The position numbers and the translations under genes were made by a program. A DNA stretch of 64,000 nucleotides from Clostridium zeae. Lineage in GTDB: Bacteria > Bacillota > Clostridia > Clostridiales > Clostridiaceae. The stretch is from contig NZ_BMBA01000001.1 in the NCBI RefSeq assembly GCF_017312485.1, positions 1,842,369-1,906,368 on the forward strand. Reading direction: 5' to 3'. The number at the start of each line of letters is the position of its first letter. Positions within the stretch are counted from its first letter, which is position 1. Under the pieces are notes generated by a model. The model saw only the letters and a list, made by a program, of their open reading frames with translations, searched no databases and was not told the DNA's origin. Shown here piece by piece: positions 1 to 8,293 of this stretch.

Positions 1-1667
1 TTGAATTCAAGACCTCTATCTTCAGCCTCTGTTACTATTGCCTCACCTAAAGGATGTTCTGAACCTTTTTCTGCTGAAGCAGCATAGGTTAATAGCTGAT
101 CTTCTTCTATATTAACTGTTACTATATCAGTAACCTTCGGCTTTCCTTCTGTTATCGTTCCTGTTTTATCAAATACAACAGTATTTATCTTATAACTTGT
201 TTCTAAAGCCTCTCCACTTTTTATAAGCACACCATATTCTGCACCCTTACCTGTTCCAACCATTATAGCTGTAGGAGTAGCAAGTCCTAATGCACAAGGG
301 CAAGCAATGACTAAAACCGAGATAAATATAGTAAGTGAGAATATTGTTCCTTGACCAAGAAGCGCCCATGTAATACTTGAAATCAGCGCTAAACCTATAA
401 CTACTGGAACAAAATATCCCGATATTATATCAGCCATTTTAGCTATTGGTGCTTTAGACCCTTGAGCATCTTCAACAAGTTTTATAATTTGAGCTAGGGC
501 TGTATCTTTACCGACTTTTGTAGCCTTGTATTTTATCATTCCGTTTTTATTAATACTTGCACCATATACGCTGTCCCCTATTGTCTTCTCAACAGGAATA
601 CTTTCTCCAGTAAGCATTGATTCATCTATAGAAGTAAGCCCTTCTACTATGCTTCCATCCACAGGAAGTTTTTCTCCTGGCTTAACTATAATTATGTCCC
701 CAACCTCTACTTCATCTATAGATATGACTTTTTCAACTCCATCTTTAAGAATAGTAGCTGTCTTAGGGGTTAATCCCATTAGTTTTTTTATTGCCTCTGA
801 AGTTTTTCCTTTAGTTATTGCCTCTAAGTATTTACCTAATGTTATTAAAGTCAAGATCGTACCCGCAGATTCAAAATATAAATCCATAGTATATTCCATA
901 TATCCTTGGCTTATCTTATATATTGCAAACAGTCCATAAATGTATGCTGCAGAAGTTCCAACAGCTATAAGCGTATCCATATTTGGACTAAGCTGTATAA
1001 GATTTTTAAATCCGACTTTAAAGAACTTTATTCCTGTTACAATAACTATTGTGGCAAGTATTAACTGAACTATACCGAAGCTAAGTGGATGATGATGCGG
1101 ATCTATGAATACAGGCAGTGGCATTCCAAGCATATGTCCCATGGCTATCAAAAGCAACGGCACTGTAAAGACTGCTGATATTATGAGTCTTCTTTTCATA
1201 GATTGAATCTCTTGTAGCTTCCTATCTCTATGCTCATCTTCTTTGTCATCTTCCACAGCTTTATATCCGGCTTTTTCAACTGCCTTTTTTATATCAGAAA
1301 GCCTTATAACATCTGAGTCAAAAGCTACCGTCAAAGTTTCTGTTGCCAAGTTAACCTCTGCTTTTTCTACGCCAGAAACCTTTTTTACAAATCTCTCCAC
1401 TCTGCTAACACATGCAGCACAAGTCATTCCTTCAACTTTAACCTTAGCAGACTTCACTGTAGAAATAGCTTTATACCCTGCTTTATCAACAGCTGCTTCA
1501 ACATCATTTAGAGATAATTTATCTTCTTCAAAAGATACCCTAAGAGTTTCTGTAGCCAAATTAACTGCAGCTTCATTAACGCCTTCTAGCTTTGTTATTG
1601 CTTTCTCAACTCTTCTAACGCAAGCTGCACAGGTCATACCTTCTATTTTTAAAGTTTTACTTATCAT
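1..1667 (-). CDS. copA: Copper-exporting P1B-type ATPase CopA (3' end outside window)
   Basis: Pumps Cu(I) out of the cytosol using ATP. The visible N-terminal 555 residues contain two heavy-metal-associated domains, each with GMTCAAC, then membrane segments, the actuator loop with TGES, the membrane metal site CPC (in [11 protein letters not shown]), the phosphorylation motif DKTGT, and SEHPL of the nucleotide-binding domain. The reading frame is open to the window edge, so roughly the last 200-250 residues are missing. The start at 1667 follows a clear AAGGAGG. It lies 10 bp downstream of csoR on the same strand, which implies a csoR-copA copper-induced operon driven from the CsoR operator. 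Duplicated N-terminal metal-binding domains are common in Firmicutes CopA. Confidence 0.95.
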   Translation of the reverse strand, partial: MISKTLKIEGMTCAACVRRVEKAITKLEGVNEAAVNLATETLRVSFEEDKLSLNDVEAAVDKAGYKAISTVKSAKVKVEGMTCAACVSRVERFVKKVSGVEKAEVNLATETLTVAFDSDVIRLSDIKKAVEKAGYKAVEDDKEDEHRDRKLQEIQSMKRRLIISAVFTVPLLLIAMGHMLGMPLPVFIDPHHHPLSFGIVQLILATIVIVTGIKFFKVGFKNLIQLSPNMDTLIAVGTSAAYIYGLFAIYKISQGYMEYTMDLYFESAGTILTLITLGKYLEAITKGKTSEAIKKLMGLTPKTATILKDGVEKVISIDEVEVGDIIIVKPGEKLPVDGSIVEGLTSIDESMLTGESIPVEKTIGDSVYGASINKNGMIKYKATKVGKDTALAQIIKLVEDAQGSKAPIAKMADIISGYFVPVVIGLALISSITWALLGQGTIFSLTIFISVLVIACPCALGLATPTAIMVGTGKGAEYGVLIKSGEALETSYKINTVVFDKTGTITEGKPKVTDIVTVNIEEDQLLTYAASAEKGSEHPLGEAIVTEAEDRGLEF

Positions 1668-1677
1668 TATTGCCTCC

Positions 1678-1947
1678 TTATTTATCCATTAATTTATCTA
1701 AGATACCCAATACCTCATCTATTTTTTCTTCTGCATCGTATTCTCTTTTTATTGCAGCTTTAACACAGAGCGTCATGTGTTGCTTTAAAACTAACTTATT
1801 AGCTCTTTTAAGAAGCCCTTGAGCTGCTATCATTTGGTTAGATATATCTATACAATATCTGTCTTCTTCAATCATTTTTATAATACCTTCAATTTGTCCT
1901 TTGCAGGTTTTTAAAGCTTGAAGAGCTTTTTTCTTTTCCTCATTCAT
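1678..1947 (-). CDS. csoR: Copper-sensing repressor CsoR
   Basis: DUF156/CsoR-family all-helical repressor of 89 residues that releases DNA when it binds Cu(I). The ligand set Cys-x-His-xxx-Cys is visible: Cys in RYCID, then His and Cys in KQHMTLC. The start at 1947 (MNEEKKKAL) is preceded by GGAGGTG. A longer in-frame extension to 2004 would translate across the operator palindrome and is rejected. It is the first gene of an operon with copA. Formaldehyde or persulfide sensors belong to the same family, but the His/Cys pattern and the copA neighbour favour copper. Confidence 0.93.
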   Translation of the reverse strand: MNEEKKKALQALKTCKGQIEGIIKMIEEDRYCIDISNQMIAAQGLLKRANKLVLKQHMTLCVKAAIKREYDAEEKIDEVLGILDKLMDK

Positions 1948-1961
1948 ATCGCACCTCCACC

Positions 1962-1979
1962 CACCCCCTATGGGGGGTG
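1962..1979. promoter_or_regulatory. CsoR-type GC-rich operator
   Basis: A G/C-rich near-perfect inverted repeat (CACCCCCTA / TGGGGGGTG) in very AT-rich surroundings, 15 bp upstream of the csoR start. CsoR operators are typically such C-tract/G-tract palindromes, so this is the expected autoregulatory site for csoR-copA. Confidence 0.85.
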
Positions 1980-2141
1980 TCTTGATTATATAATATTCCT
2001 TCATTTTGCTTTTGTCAATACACTGTTAATATTTTTTATTAATTAAAAACTTGTATTAAAAATTTATTATTATATTACAGCTCTAACAGTAGCTATAAAT
2101 AAGCTTATGGATAAATAAATGTATCAATTTATTATAAAACT

Positions 2142-2173
2142 TATAAAGAGTTTCTATACAGAAACTCTTTATA
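2142..2173 (-). terminator. Hairpin downstream of yaaA
   Basis: Perfect 14-bp stem (TATAAAGAGTTTCT and its complement) with a 4-nt loop, about 100 bp beyond the yaaA stop. The T-tract is weak, so it could be a terminator or another hairpin. Apart from this and the csoR operator, 2005-2274 holds nothing recognisable. Confidence 0.5.
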
Positions 2174-2274
2174 GCTGAAACCCTTCAACTCAAAAATCTA
2201 TTTTCATGCTCCTAAAAACCCTTTATTTAGAGTATATTATAATTAGTTCTAATTGCTTGTATCTCTTATATACA

Positions 2275-3036
2275 CTATCCCCTTAAAAATACCAAGTTTT
2301 TTTCTGAGGACATGTATTCTGAGTATATGTAGTCCTCCATCTCAAACTCTTTTAACTCATCCACAGTATCAATTTTATTTTCTATCACATATCTAGCCAT
2401 AAGCCCTCTTGCCCTCTTAGCATATATAGGTATTATCTTATACACACCCCTTTTTCGATCTTTAAATGTTATATTAATTACGGGATGCTTAATGTATTCT
2501 TTAACTGCTTTATAGTACTCTTCTGAGGCTAAGTTTATCAAAAACCTTTCACCATGCTTATCTAGTTCGCCATTAATATCCTCTGCTATTTTATCTCCCC
2601 AAAAGCTATAAAGATTTTTATGATCATCATGTTTTAACTTTATGCCCATTTCTAGTCTGTAAGGTTTTATTCCATCCAAAGGCTTAAGGATTCCATATAA
2701 CCCTGATAGTATCCTTAAGTGCTTATCAGCAAATTCTAGTTGATCCAATGACATATCTCCTGCACTCAATCCCCTATATACCTCTCCTTTAAAAGCTAGA
2801 ACTGCATGTTTGTCTATATCACTTATTTCTTTCGTCCATTGCAGATATCTAGTATGATTTATTTCTGCCAGTGATAAATTAATTTTCATCAACCTGCTAA
2901 TATCATCTGGAGAATTCTTTTTTAACTCTTCTATTAGAATTTTTGCATATTTTAAAAACCTTGGTCTATTTAATCCTAATTCTTGATTTTTATTACTAAA
3001 ATCCAGTGTTTTCGCTGGAGATATTATCATCAGCAT
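2275..3036 (-). CDS. yaaA: Peroxide-stress / iron-lowering protein YaaA
   Basis: UPF0246/DUF328 family, 253 residues (about 258 is usual), starting MLMIISPAKTLDF, the family's N-terminal signature. The family binds DNA and limits free intracellular iron under peroxide stress; in E. coli it belongs to the OxyR regulon. The start at 3036 is preceded by GAGGTGA. It is a single-gene unit with its own promoter; a Fur-type 7-1-7 box covers the -35 (see 3138-3175). That suggests control by an iron or peroxide sensor of the Fur family. Confidence 0.93.
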   Translation of the reverse strand: MLMIISPAKTLDFSNKNQELGLNRPRFLKYAKILIEELKKNSPDDISRLMKINLSLAEINHTRYLQWTKEISDIDKHAVLAFKGEVYRGLSAGDMSLDQLEFADKHLRILSGLYGILKPLDGIKPYRLEMGIKLKHDDHKNLYSFWGDKIAEDINGELDKHGERFLINLASEEYYKAVKEYIKHPVINITFKDRKRGVYKIIPIYAKRARGLMARYVIENKIDTVDELKEFEMEDYIYSEYMSSEKNLVFLRG

Positions 3037-3137
3037 CTCTTCACCTCATGTACATCTTAATTAGTTTTCTTCATATTTTTTATATCTTTAAAATAATTAA
3101 TATCTTTATAAGTACCTAATAATTTATTATTTTTATA

Positions 3138-3175
3138 ATTATAACATAAATTACGTTAAATGATAATAATTATCA
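3138..3175 (-). promoter_or_regulatory. yaaA promoter overlapped by a perfect Fur-family 7-1-7 box
   Basis: On the minus strand, TTATCA (3161-3166), a 17-bp spacer and TATAAT (3138-3143) form a sigma-A-type promoter. The -35 lies inside TGATAATAATTATCA (3161-3175), which matches the Bacillus Fur consensus TGATAATNATTATCA at every position. Binding there would block polymerase. PerR boxes are similar (TTATAATNATTATAA), so the actual regulator is not certain. Confidence 0.75.
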
Positions 3176-3256
3176 CAAATTAGCAAAAATGGTTATACAT
3201 TTTAATTATCTAAAGATCTAAGTGAATTATAGATTCATAAAAAATAAAGGCTAAAA

Positions 3257-3286
3257 TAAAAAAAGCTATCTTTGCCGATAGCTTTT
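3257..3286 (-). terminator. Terminator of the CBS-domain gene
   Basis: On the minus strand, AAAAGCTATC / GATAGCTTTT hairpin followed by a T-rich run, about 25 bp after the stop of the gene at 3312. Confidence 0.85.
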
Positions 3287-3311
3287 AAACTTATTATAAA
3301 ATTAAACTTTT

Positions 3312-3725
3312 TTACGCAATTGTGCTTTTTAATGTATTATAACAATAGTTTATTATGTCACTTCTTTTTATTATTCCTATAAAAGTACCATTGTCATCTA
3401 CCACAGGAACAAAGTTTTGTGAGATAGATAAGGAAATTATACTTTCTATATCTGAATTTATTGATACACTCTTATGATTAACTCTTCTATATATTTCCTT
3501 AACTTTCACTCCATTAGTATTTTTAAAATTTAAATCTGGAGTATTCTTTAGTTTCCACAGAAGATCCCCTTCTGTCAGCGTTCCAACATACTTTCCATTT
3601 CTATCAATAAGAGGAATCGCTGTATATCCATGATGCTCCATTCTTTCCATTACCTGTCTCATGGTTGCATCGGTGTTCTCGTAAATAACTTCATTTTTAG
3701 GTGTTAGAAAAAATGCAATATTCAT
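3312..3725 (-). CDS. Small CBS-domain-pair protein
   Basis: A 137-residue protein consisting almost only of two CBS motifs (a Bateman module, roughly residues 10-65 and 75-132). The repeats GYTAIPLIDRNGKYVGTLTE and the region around FVPVVDDNGTFIGIIKRSD are visible. Such stand-alone modules usually bind adenine nucleotides (AMP, ATP or c-di-AMP) and regulate a partner; no partner is encoded beside it. The start is preceded by GGGAAGGG. It is monocistronic with its own terminator. The ligand cannot be read from sequence. Confidence 0.85.
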   Translation of the reverse strand: MNIAFFLTPKNEVIYENTDATMRQVMERMEHHGYTAIPLIDRNGKYVGTLTEGDLLWKLKNTPDLNFKNTNGVKVKEIYRRVNHKSVSINSDIESIISLSISQNFVPVVDDNGTFIGIIKRSDIINYCYNTLKSTIA

Positions 3726-3960
3726 ATGTTACCCTTCCCAAACAAAATTTTTATTAATCTCTCTTAATCATTTTAACATATCTATTGTGCAAATGTTATT
3801 ACATTTATATTAATTTAAACTTTATCAACAACATAAATATTACTACTAATTTATATCAATTTGGTGTCAAACTAAGTCTTGTCAAAGCAATATATATTAA
3901 TAAAACTAACCTCAGTATATTTTATTCCTTAAATGGAACAATAAGTATGGGAGTGGTTTT

Positions 3961-4422
3961 ATGAAAAAATTTTTATGTTTCTATTTTTCACTTATTATAT
4001 CTTTAAATATATTTTCTCATTCTTGTATGGCTGATACAAAACCATATTATTCTACTGAAAGTAACTACATAGAACTTTACAAAACTAAATGTTTAGATAA
4101 TATAAATACCATTAGATCATCTTATTCCTTACCAAAGTTTTCTATAGATAGCGAGCTCAGTAATTCAGCTCAAGTTTACCTTAATAACTTCAAACCTTAT
4201 GAAAATGATTTATATCAATCTCACTCTAACCCTGATATAAATTATTGCATTTACAAGCAAAGATTAACTAATCAATATTCTATTAATAGTACTATGCTAA
4301 CTCAAGCATTAATTGAGGATTATAAAGGATACCTATTAAACCCTAATATAAGTAAAATAGGTTTTTATGTGATAGCTGATAATCAAACTATAACATGTAG
4401 TTTTGCATTTAAATATAACTAA
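3961..4422 (+). CDS. Secreted, divergent CAP/SCP-like small protein
   Basis: 153 residues with an N-terminal signal peptide (basic MKKF, hydrophobic stretch to about residue 22, probable cleavage near ADT). The mature part resembles a shortened CAP (SCP/PR1) domain: an N-terminal helix with IRSSYSLPKFSIDSELSNSA, like the 'N-x-x-R...L..D..L...A' start of bacterial CAP proteins, and a C-terminal strand pair ending TCSFAFKYN. The usual CAP His/Glu quartet is not obvious. Cys occurs at about residues 43, 98 and 146. GGGAGTGG precedes the start. Its role is unknown; family membership is tentative. Confidence 0.5.
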   Translation: MKKFLCFYFSLIISLNIFSHSCMADTKPYYSTESNYIELYKTKCLDNINTIRSSYSLPKFSIDSELSNSAQVYLNNFKPYENDLYQSHSNPDINYCIYKQRLTNQYSINSTMLTQALIEDYKGYLLNPNISKIGFYVIADNQTITCSFAFKYN

Positions 4423-4519
4423 TGGCATTAATAAAAGCTTTAATTTATATCATGTTTTAAGTCTGTTACGAATAATTATTCACAGATCTCATTGAATTAT
4501 AATTTCCTAAACAATAAAA

Positions 4520-4547
4520 AAGGCAAACCTAAAATTTAGTTTGCCTT
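4520..4547. terminator. Bidirectional terminator overlapping the exonuclease stop codon
   Basis: AAGGCAAAC / GTTTGCCTT stem with A- and T-rich flanks, between convergent genes. The TAA stop of the minus-strand exonuclease (4536-4538) sits inside the hairpin, so the last codons double as terminator stem. Confidence 0.8.
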
Positions 4548-5435
4548 ATCAAATTTATAATAATAATCAGTATACTCAATATCATTCAATACACTGTTCA
4601 CATTATTATAAATTTCATCCCCACTTATAGTCTTTTTAACAATAACCTCTTGCAAAACTTTTGTATTACATTTTGGGCATTTACCAATCCCCATAAATCT
4701 CCAATTAAAAAGTTTCAAAGGTTTTTCCACATTTATATTAGTTTTACACTTTGGACATTTATAATCTAATTTAGAAATATCTATTTTATAGTTTTGAAGA
4801 TCCTTTATCATGATTGCAGGCATGTTATAAACATCTTTTACTATATAACCTTTTACTATCCTATTATTAAAAAGTCTTTTAAATACTTCAGATGTATACA
4901 CCGCATCATTTAATGCATCATGTAGTTTACTTTCATCCACTTTTATTTTTAATTCCTCTAAAGCGTTCTTTAAACTTAATGCTTTTTTATGTCCAAGAAT
5001 TTTAGTTACATACTCTTGTATATCTAGGTATTCTTTTAACCAACTTACATCATTATAATTGTAGTAAAATGCATTTCTAAATATTTCAGCTATATCATCC
5101 TTAGCCCAAGAACATATTATAGAATCATCCTCTACGAATTCCTTAAGTTTGTCCATAGCCTCACTAAAAGTTATTCCCAAACTTAAATTATCATTAGTTA
5201 TTCCTGTAATTTCAGTGATCTTAGGGTTTAGTACCTTTAAAGCACTAGGCTTTACGTATGTTTTAAATTGACTTACACAATTCATCATTTTATCAAGCTT
5301 TACTGCTCCAACCTCAATTATCTCATTTTCTAACTTAGGCTCCTTAAATTCTTCATAAAGACTATAAAAATTAGGATAATATTTAGTTATATTTTTTAGA
5401 TTATTAAATTCCAAATCTAGTATAACATACCCCAT
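4536..5435 (-). CDS. DEDDh 3'-5' exonuclease with C-terminal zinc-ribbon
   Basis: DnaQ-like exonuclease domain in residues 1-200: DLEF (metal-binding Asp/Glu), ITEITGIT, SWAKDD, and HDALNDAVYT with the general-base His, the DEDDh pattern of DNA polymerase III epsilon/PolC proofreading domains and RNase T. Residues ~220-265 add a zinc ribbon with two CPKC pairs (YKCPKCKTN and GKCPKCNTK). No polymerase domain is attached, so it is a free-standing nuclease; whether the substrate is DNA or RNA is unclear. The start is preceded by GAGG. It is a single gene ending inside a terminator. Confidence 0.85.
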   Translation of the reverse strand: MGYVILDLEFNNLKNITKYYPNFYSLYEEFKEPKLENEIIEVGAVKLDKMMNCVSQFKTYVKPSALKVLNPKITEITGITNDNLSLGITFSEAMDKLKEFVEDDSIICSWAKDDIAEIFRNAFYYNYNDVSWLKEYLDIQEYVTKILGHKKALSLKNALEELKIKVDESKLHDALNDAVYTSEVFKRLFNNRIVKGYIVKDVYNMPAIMIKDLQNYKIDISKLDYKCPKCKTNINVEKPLKLFNWRFMGIGKCPKCNTKVLQEVIVKKTISGDEIYNNVNSVLNDIEYTDYYYKFDKAN

Positions 5436-5562
5436 TGCCTCATCCCCTCATCATATCTCTTATTATAATTATGCCATAAATAGTTATTTATTTCACTTTT
5501 ATTTATTTCTTTGATAAAAAAAATATACACCTTGATTATTCATATCCACAAATACAAGTAAA

Positions 5563-5589
5563 AGAAAAAATCAGACCATAGGTCTGATT
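5563..5589 (-). terminator. Terminator of the P-loop/S24 fusion gene
   Basis: ATCAGACC ATA GGTCTGAT hairpin followed on the minus strand by a T-rich tract, directly abutting the TAA stop at 5589-5591. Confidence 0.85.
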
Positions 5590-7019
5590 TATGCTTGCTT
5601 TATTACTCCGATTGCAATGCCTAAAATAGATGCATCTTTATTTTCAAGAGAAATCGGCTGGTATTTTGGATTTTCAGGCATAAGGTATGGAATTTCATTT
5701 TTCAAATTTAGCCTCTTTAGTGTAGCACTACCCTCTATCTCTGCAGCTACTATATCATTATGATTTGCAGATTGTTGTCTTCTAATAACAACAAAATCCC
5801 CATCATTAATATTAGCATTCTTCATACTATCACCTTTTACATGAAGTATGAAGTTATCTTTCTTTCCTCTAATCCAATTGTATGGAATATAAAAGTTGCT
5901 TTCCTGTTCACCATTCATCGGTATAGGTTCACCGGCAGCAATGTCACTATACATAGGTACTTCAACAAGATCATCTTCCTTAATAACTTCTTGCTTATCA
6001 TTATAATCAATTATTATTTCATTACTAGTAGATGCTCCGTCTATCATAAATGTATGTTCACTCTTATGTTTAAGGTTAACATACGTAAATCTTTCTAATG
6101 CATAATTATCTAACTTTTTCACTGAGCTGCTAGCAAATCTATAATTTTTAAATGCATCAAAGTCATTCATGTAGTTTAACTTTATTCCATTTTTAAGCCA
6201 TGCATATCTTTCTGAACTTTCAATTGTATTTATAAGATATGTAAAAGAAGAATAATCTTTTTTATCATATAGCGCTTTAATAAAATTAAGCTCTCCTCTA
6301 GTTAAGTTCTCACAATTATCTAGAAGTATATGTATGTATTTATCATTATCTTTTTCAACCATTAGCTTTGCATACTTAGCTTTATCATATTTATCAATAA
6401 AATATAGCTCTTTCATTCTACTTTGATACTGTAGATTCAAACTATAAAGCAATTCTCTTGCTGAAGAATTTTTTCTTACAGCTTTCACTCTGCCCTTTCT
6501 GTTAACCTCAGCATACTCGTCCTTTGATAGCATACTTGCCTTTATCCATTGTATTTCATCAAGTATAAAATATATAGAACTGTTTTTTATTGTTCTAATT
6601 TTATTTATACTATTTTCGTTAACTTCTAAAACCTCTCTTAATATTAAAAGCTTATCTGATTCTGTTATATCTTTGAAACTAGTTCCACTACTTTCAATAT
6701 ATAATTCAAAGTACAGATCAATTAATTCATCTAAAGAAAAAAACTCAACCTCTTTTTCTATAAGTGAAAATAAGGTAATACTGCTAGGTTTATTCTTTTT
6801 CACTGTTGCTTCGTAAAAAGACTGAACAAGCATTTTATTGTTATTATTGGTTGTAATAAAGGCGATTTTATCACTTCTATATAAACAATAATTGTTTTTC
6901 AGATTTACAGTCCTATGCAATGCTGCTGAAGTTTTTCCTGTATGTAAATAACCTTTTACTACTTGTACACCGAGATGCTTAGAATTTATGTATCTATTCT
7001 GATTTCCCTCAAAATTCAT
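5589..7019 (-). CDS. P-loop (UvrD-like N-terminal) / LexA-type S24 peptidase fusion
   Basis: 476 residues from an ATG preceded by ACCTCC-complement GGAGGT with 6-nt spacing; a Met six codons upstream lies before this site and is rejected. N-terminal half: Walker A-like GYLHTGKT at about 23-30, ITTNNN resembling motif Ia, FILDEIQWIK, and LLDNCENL in the place of a DExx box, which is a degraded SF1 helicase-like NTPase lacking the C-terminal helicase half. C-terminal ~125 residues: a complete S24 peptidase with IAAGEP resembling the LexA Ala-Gly cleavage site, catalytic Ser in KGDSM (~398) and Lys in ATLKRL (~435). There is no helix-turn-helix, so it is not a normal LexA. A stress-triggered self-cleaving NTPase is plausible but inferred. 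Confidence 0.8.
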   Translation of the reverse strand: MNFEGNQNRYINSKHLGVQVVKGYLHTGKTSAALHRTVNLKNNYCLYRSDKIAFITTNNNNKMLVQSFYEATVKKNKPSSITLFSLIEKEVEFFSLDELIDLYFELYIESSGTSFKDITESDKLLILREVLEVNENSINKIRTIKNSSIYFILDEIQWIKASMLSKDEYAEVNRKGRVKAVRKNSSARELLYSLNLQYQSRMKELYFIDKYDKAKYAKLMVEKDNDKYIHILLDNCENLTRGELNFIKALYDKKDYSSFTYLINTIESSERYAWLKNGIKLNYMNDFDAFKNYRFASSSVKKLDNYALERFTYVNLKHKSEHTFMIDGASTSNEIIIDYNDKQEVIKEDDLVEVPMYSDIAAGEPIPMNGEQESNFYIPYNWIRGKKDNFILHVKGDSMKNANINDGDFVVIRRQQSANHNDIVAAEIEGSATLKRLNLKNEIPYLMPENPKYQPISLENKDASILGIAIGVIKQA

Positions 7020-7041
7020 TTGTTTACCTCCGTACATATAA

Positions 7042-7084
7042 AAGAAAAAAATTATATTGAACTCAAAATTTTATTCAATATAAT
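7042..7084 (-). terminator. Terminator of the M28-like gene
   Basis: Perfect 11-bp inverted repeat ATTATATTGAA / TTCAATATAAT (7051-7084), followed on the minus strand by a T run (7042-7050), between the stop at 7114 and the start of the next gene at 7019. Confidence 0.8.
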
Positions 7085-7113
7085 TTAATGTAATATAATA
7101 ATTATATACTATT

Positions 7114-8070
7114 TTAGTAACTTATTAAATACTCCTTTAGATTTTTTACTATCTCACTCATATAGCTAAAATCTATATCTTCCACTTTATCATCTGCTCT
7201 ATTTATGTCTTCAAATCTATATATTGAAGTATCTGTCAAAAGAATTGTTTTAAATCCGTTCTTTGAAAATGAGTAACTATCTTTTACTCCATAACCAATT
7301 AAAAAATCCTTGTTTATATTTTTAACCGGAAGCCATGAACTGTCATTAAAATAACTAGTAACATTGTCAGCTAAAGCTTTTGAATCAGAGTTGCCTACTA
7401 TTGCTAAGAAATTAGCCTTATTAGGCATTGAAGGGCCCATAAAAGGATATCTTTGTGATAAAGGTTTATCTGAGTAATAACCTATTGAATCTAGGACTAT
7501 TACACCTTCAATATTTTCATTTTGTTGTTTTATATAGTCAGCATATATCTTACTACCCATTTGATCAGTCTTTGCAAATACTTTTTCTCCATTTACAAAA
7601 GCTACAAATCTTACATTGTGATATGCATTAGTATTCTTATATAAATCAGCTAATGTAATCAGAGCTGATATTCCTGATGCTCCACCATCTGCGGAACCCA
7701 AGGTTGAATCATAGTGAGCACCTATTATAACTGTTTTACTATTCTTATTCTTATTTAAACAATCTTTTGTAGCAACAATATTAGAAAATGTTTTGTCCCC
7801 TATTTGATAATCTTGTATCCCTATATTGTATCCCATTGATTTAAATTTACTTATTATGTACTGCTTACTCTTTTCTAGATTATCATAATTATTATAATCT
7901 CTTGGACCAATATCTTTACAGAATACATTTACATTATCCTTCAGGGTCTTAGCCACACTTTCATCTCCATTAACAGTAACCTTCGGCGAGCTTTTCCACC
8001 CATAAGTTGTGGAGGCCAACGCAAATAATAATAAGACTAAAATAACTACCCAATTTACTTTTCTCTTCAT
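7114..8070 (-). CDS. Membrane-anchored M28-family protein with altered metal ligands
   Basis: 318 residues: N-terminal signal anchor (MKRKVNWVVILVLLLFALA), then an M28 aminopeptidase fold facing outside. GAHYDST supplies the first metal His, and LDSIGY supplies a later Asp. Elsewhere the family's ligands are changed: ADGGASG replaces the usual DDNASG, NGEKV replaces NAEEL (second Glu lost), and KDSYSF replaces SDHxxF (last His lost). The window's other M28 protein (39005-40357) has all five, which highlights the contrast. Canonical two-zinc peptidase activity therefore looks doubtful; a binding role is possible. GGTGGAG precedes the start. Confidence 0.75.
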   Translation of the reverse strand: MKRKVNWVVILVLLLFALASTTYGWKSSPKVTVNGDESVAKTLKDNVNVFCKDIGPRDYNNYDNLEKSKQYIISKFKSMGYNIGIQDYQIGDKTFSNIVATKDCLNKNKNSKTVIIGAHYDSTLGSADGGASGISALITLADLYKNTNAYHNVRFVAFVNGEKVFAKTDQMGSKIYADYIKQQNENIEGVIVLDSIGYYSDKPLSQRYPFMGPSMPNKANFLAIVGNSDSKALADNVTSYFNDSSWLPVKNINKDFLIGYGVKDSYSFSKNGFKTILLTDTSIYRFEDINRADDKVEDIDFSYMSEIVKNLKEYLISY

Positions 8071-8194
8071 ACTCCACCATACTCACTATTTTATTGATAT
8101 ACCACTTCATATTCAAATTTATATTTTCAAACTCTCTCTAGAACCATCACTAGTTCAAAAAGTAAATTAAGTATAAAGTATTCTATCTAAATAA

Positions 8195-8252
8195 TAAAAC
8201 TCCAAAGTGTATGTTTTATTCAAAGGAAATAAATATAACATTTTGGAGTTTT
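8195..8252 (-). terminator. Terminator of the MutS-like gene
   Basis: AAAACTCCAAA ... TTTGGAGTTTT stem with a long loop and T-rich tract on the minus strand, ~40 bp beyond the stop. Confidence 0.65.
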
Positions 8253-8293
8253 ATCGGTATAATTTTACTCTACCCTAATGCTACTGTCAACAT

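Noticed and set aside
1243..1692. Plus-strand ORF opposite copA
   Set aside because: Shadow of the two metal-binding domains of CopA on the minus strand; no RBS.
1948..2004. N-terminal extension of CsoR
   Set aside because: It would translate through the operator palindrome; the ATG at 1947 has the RBS.
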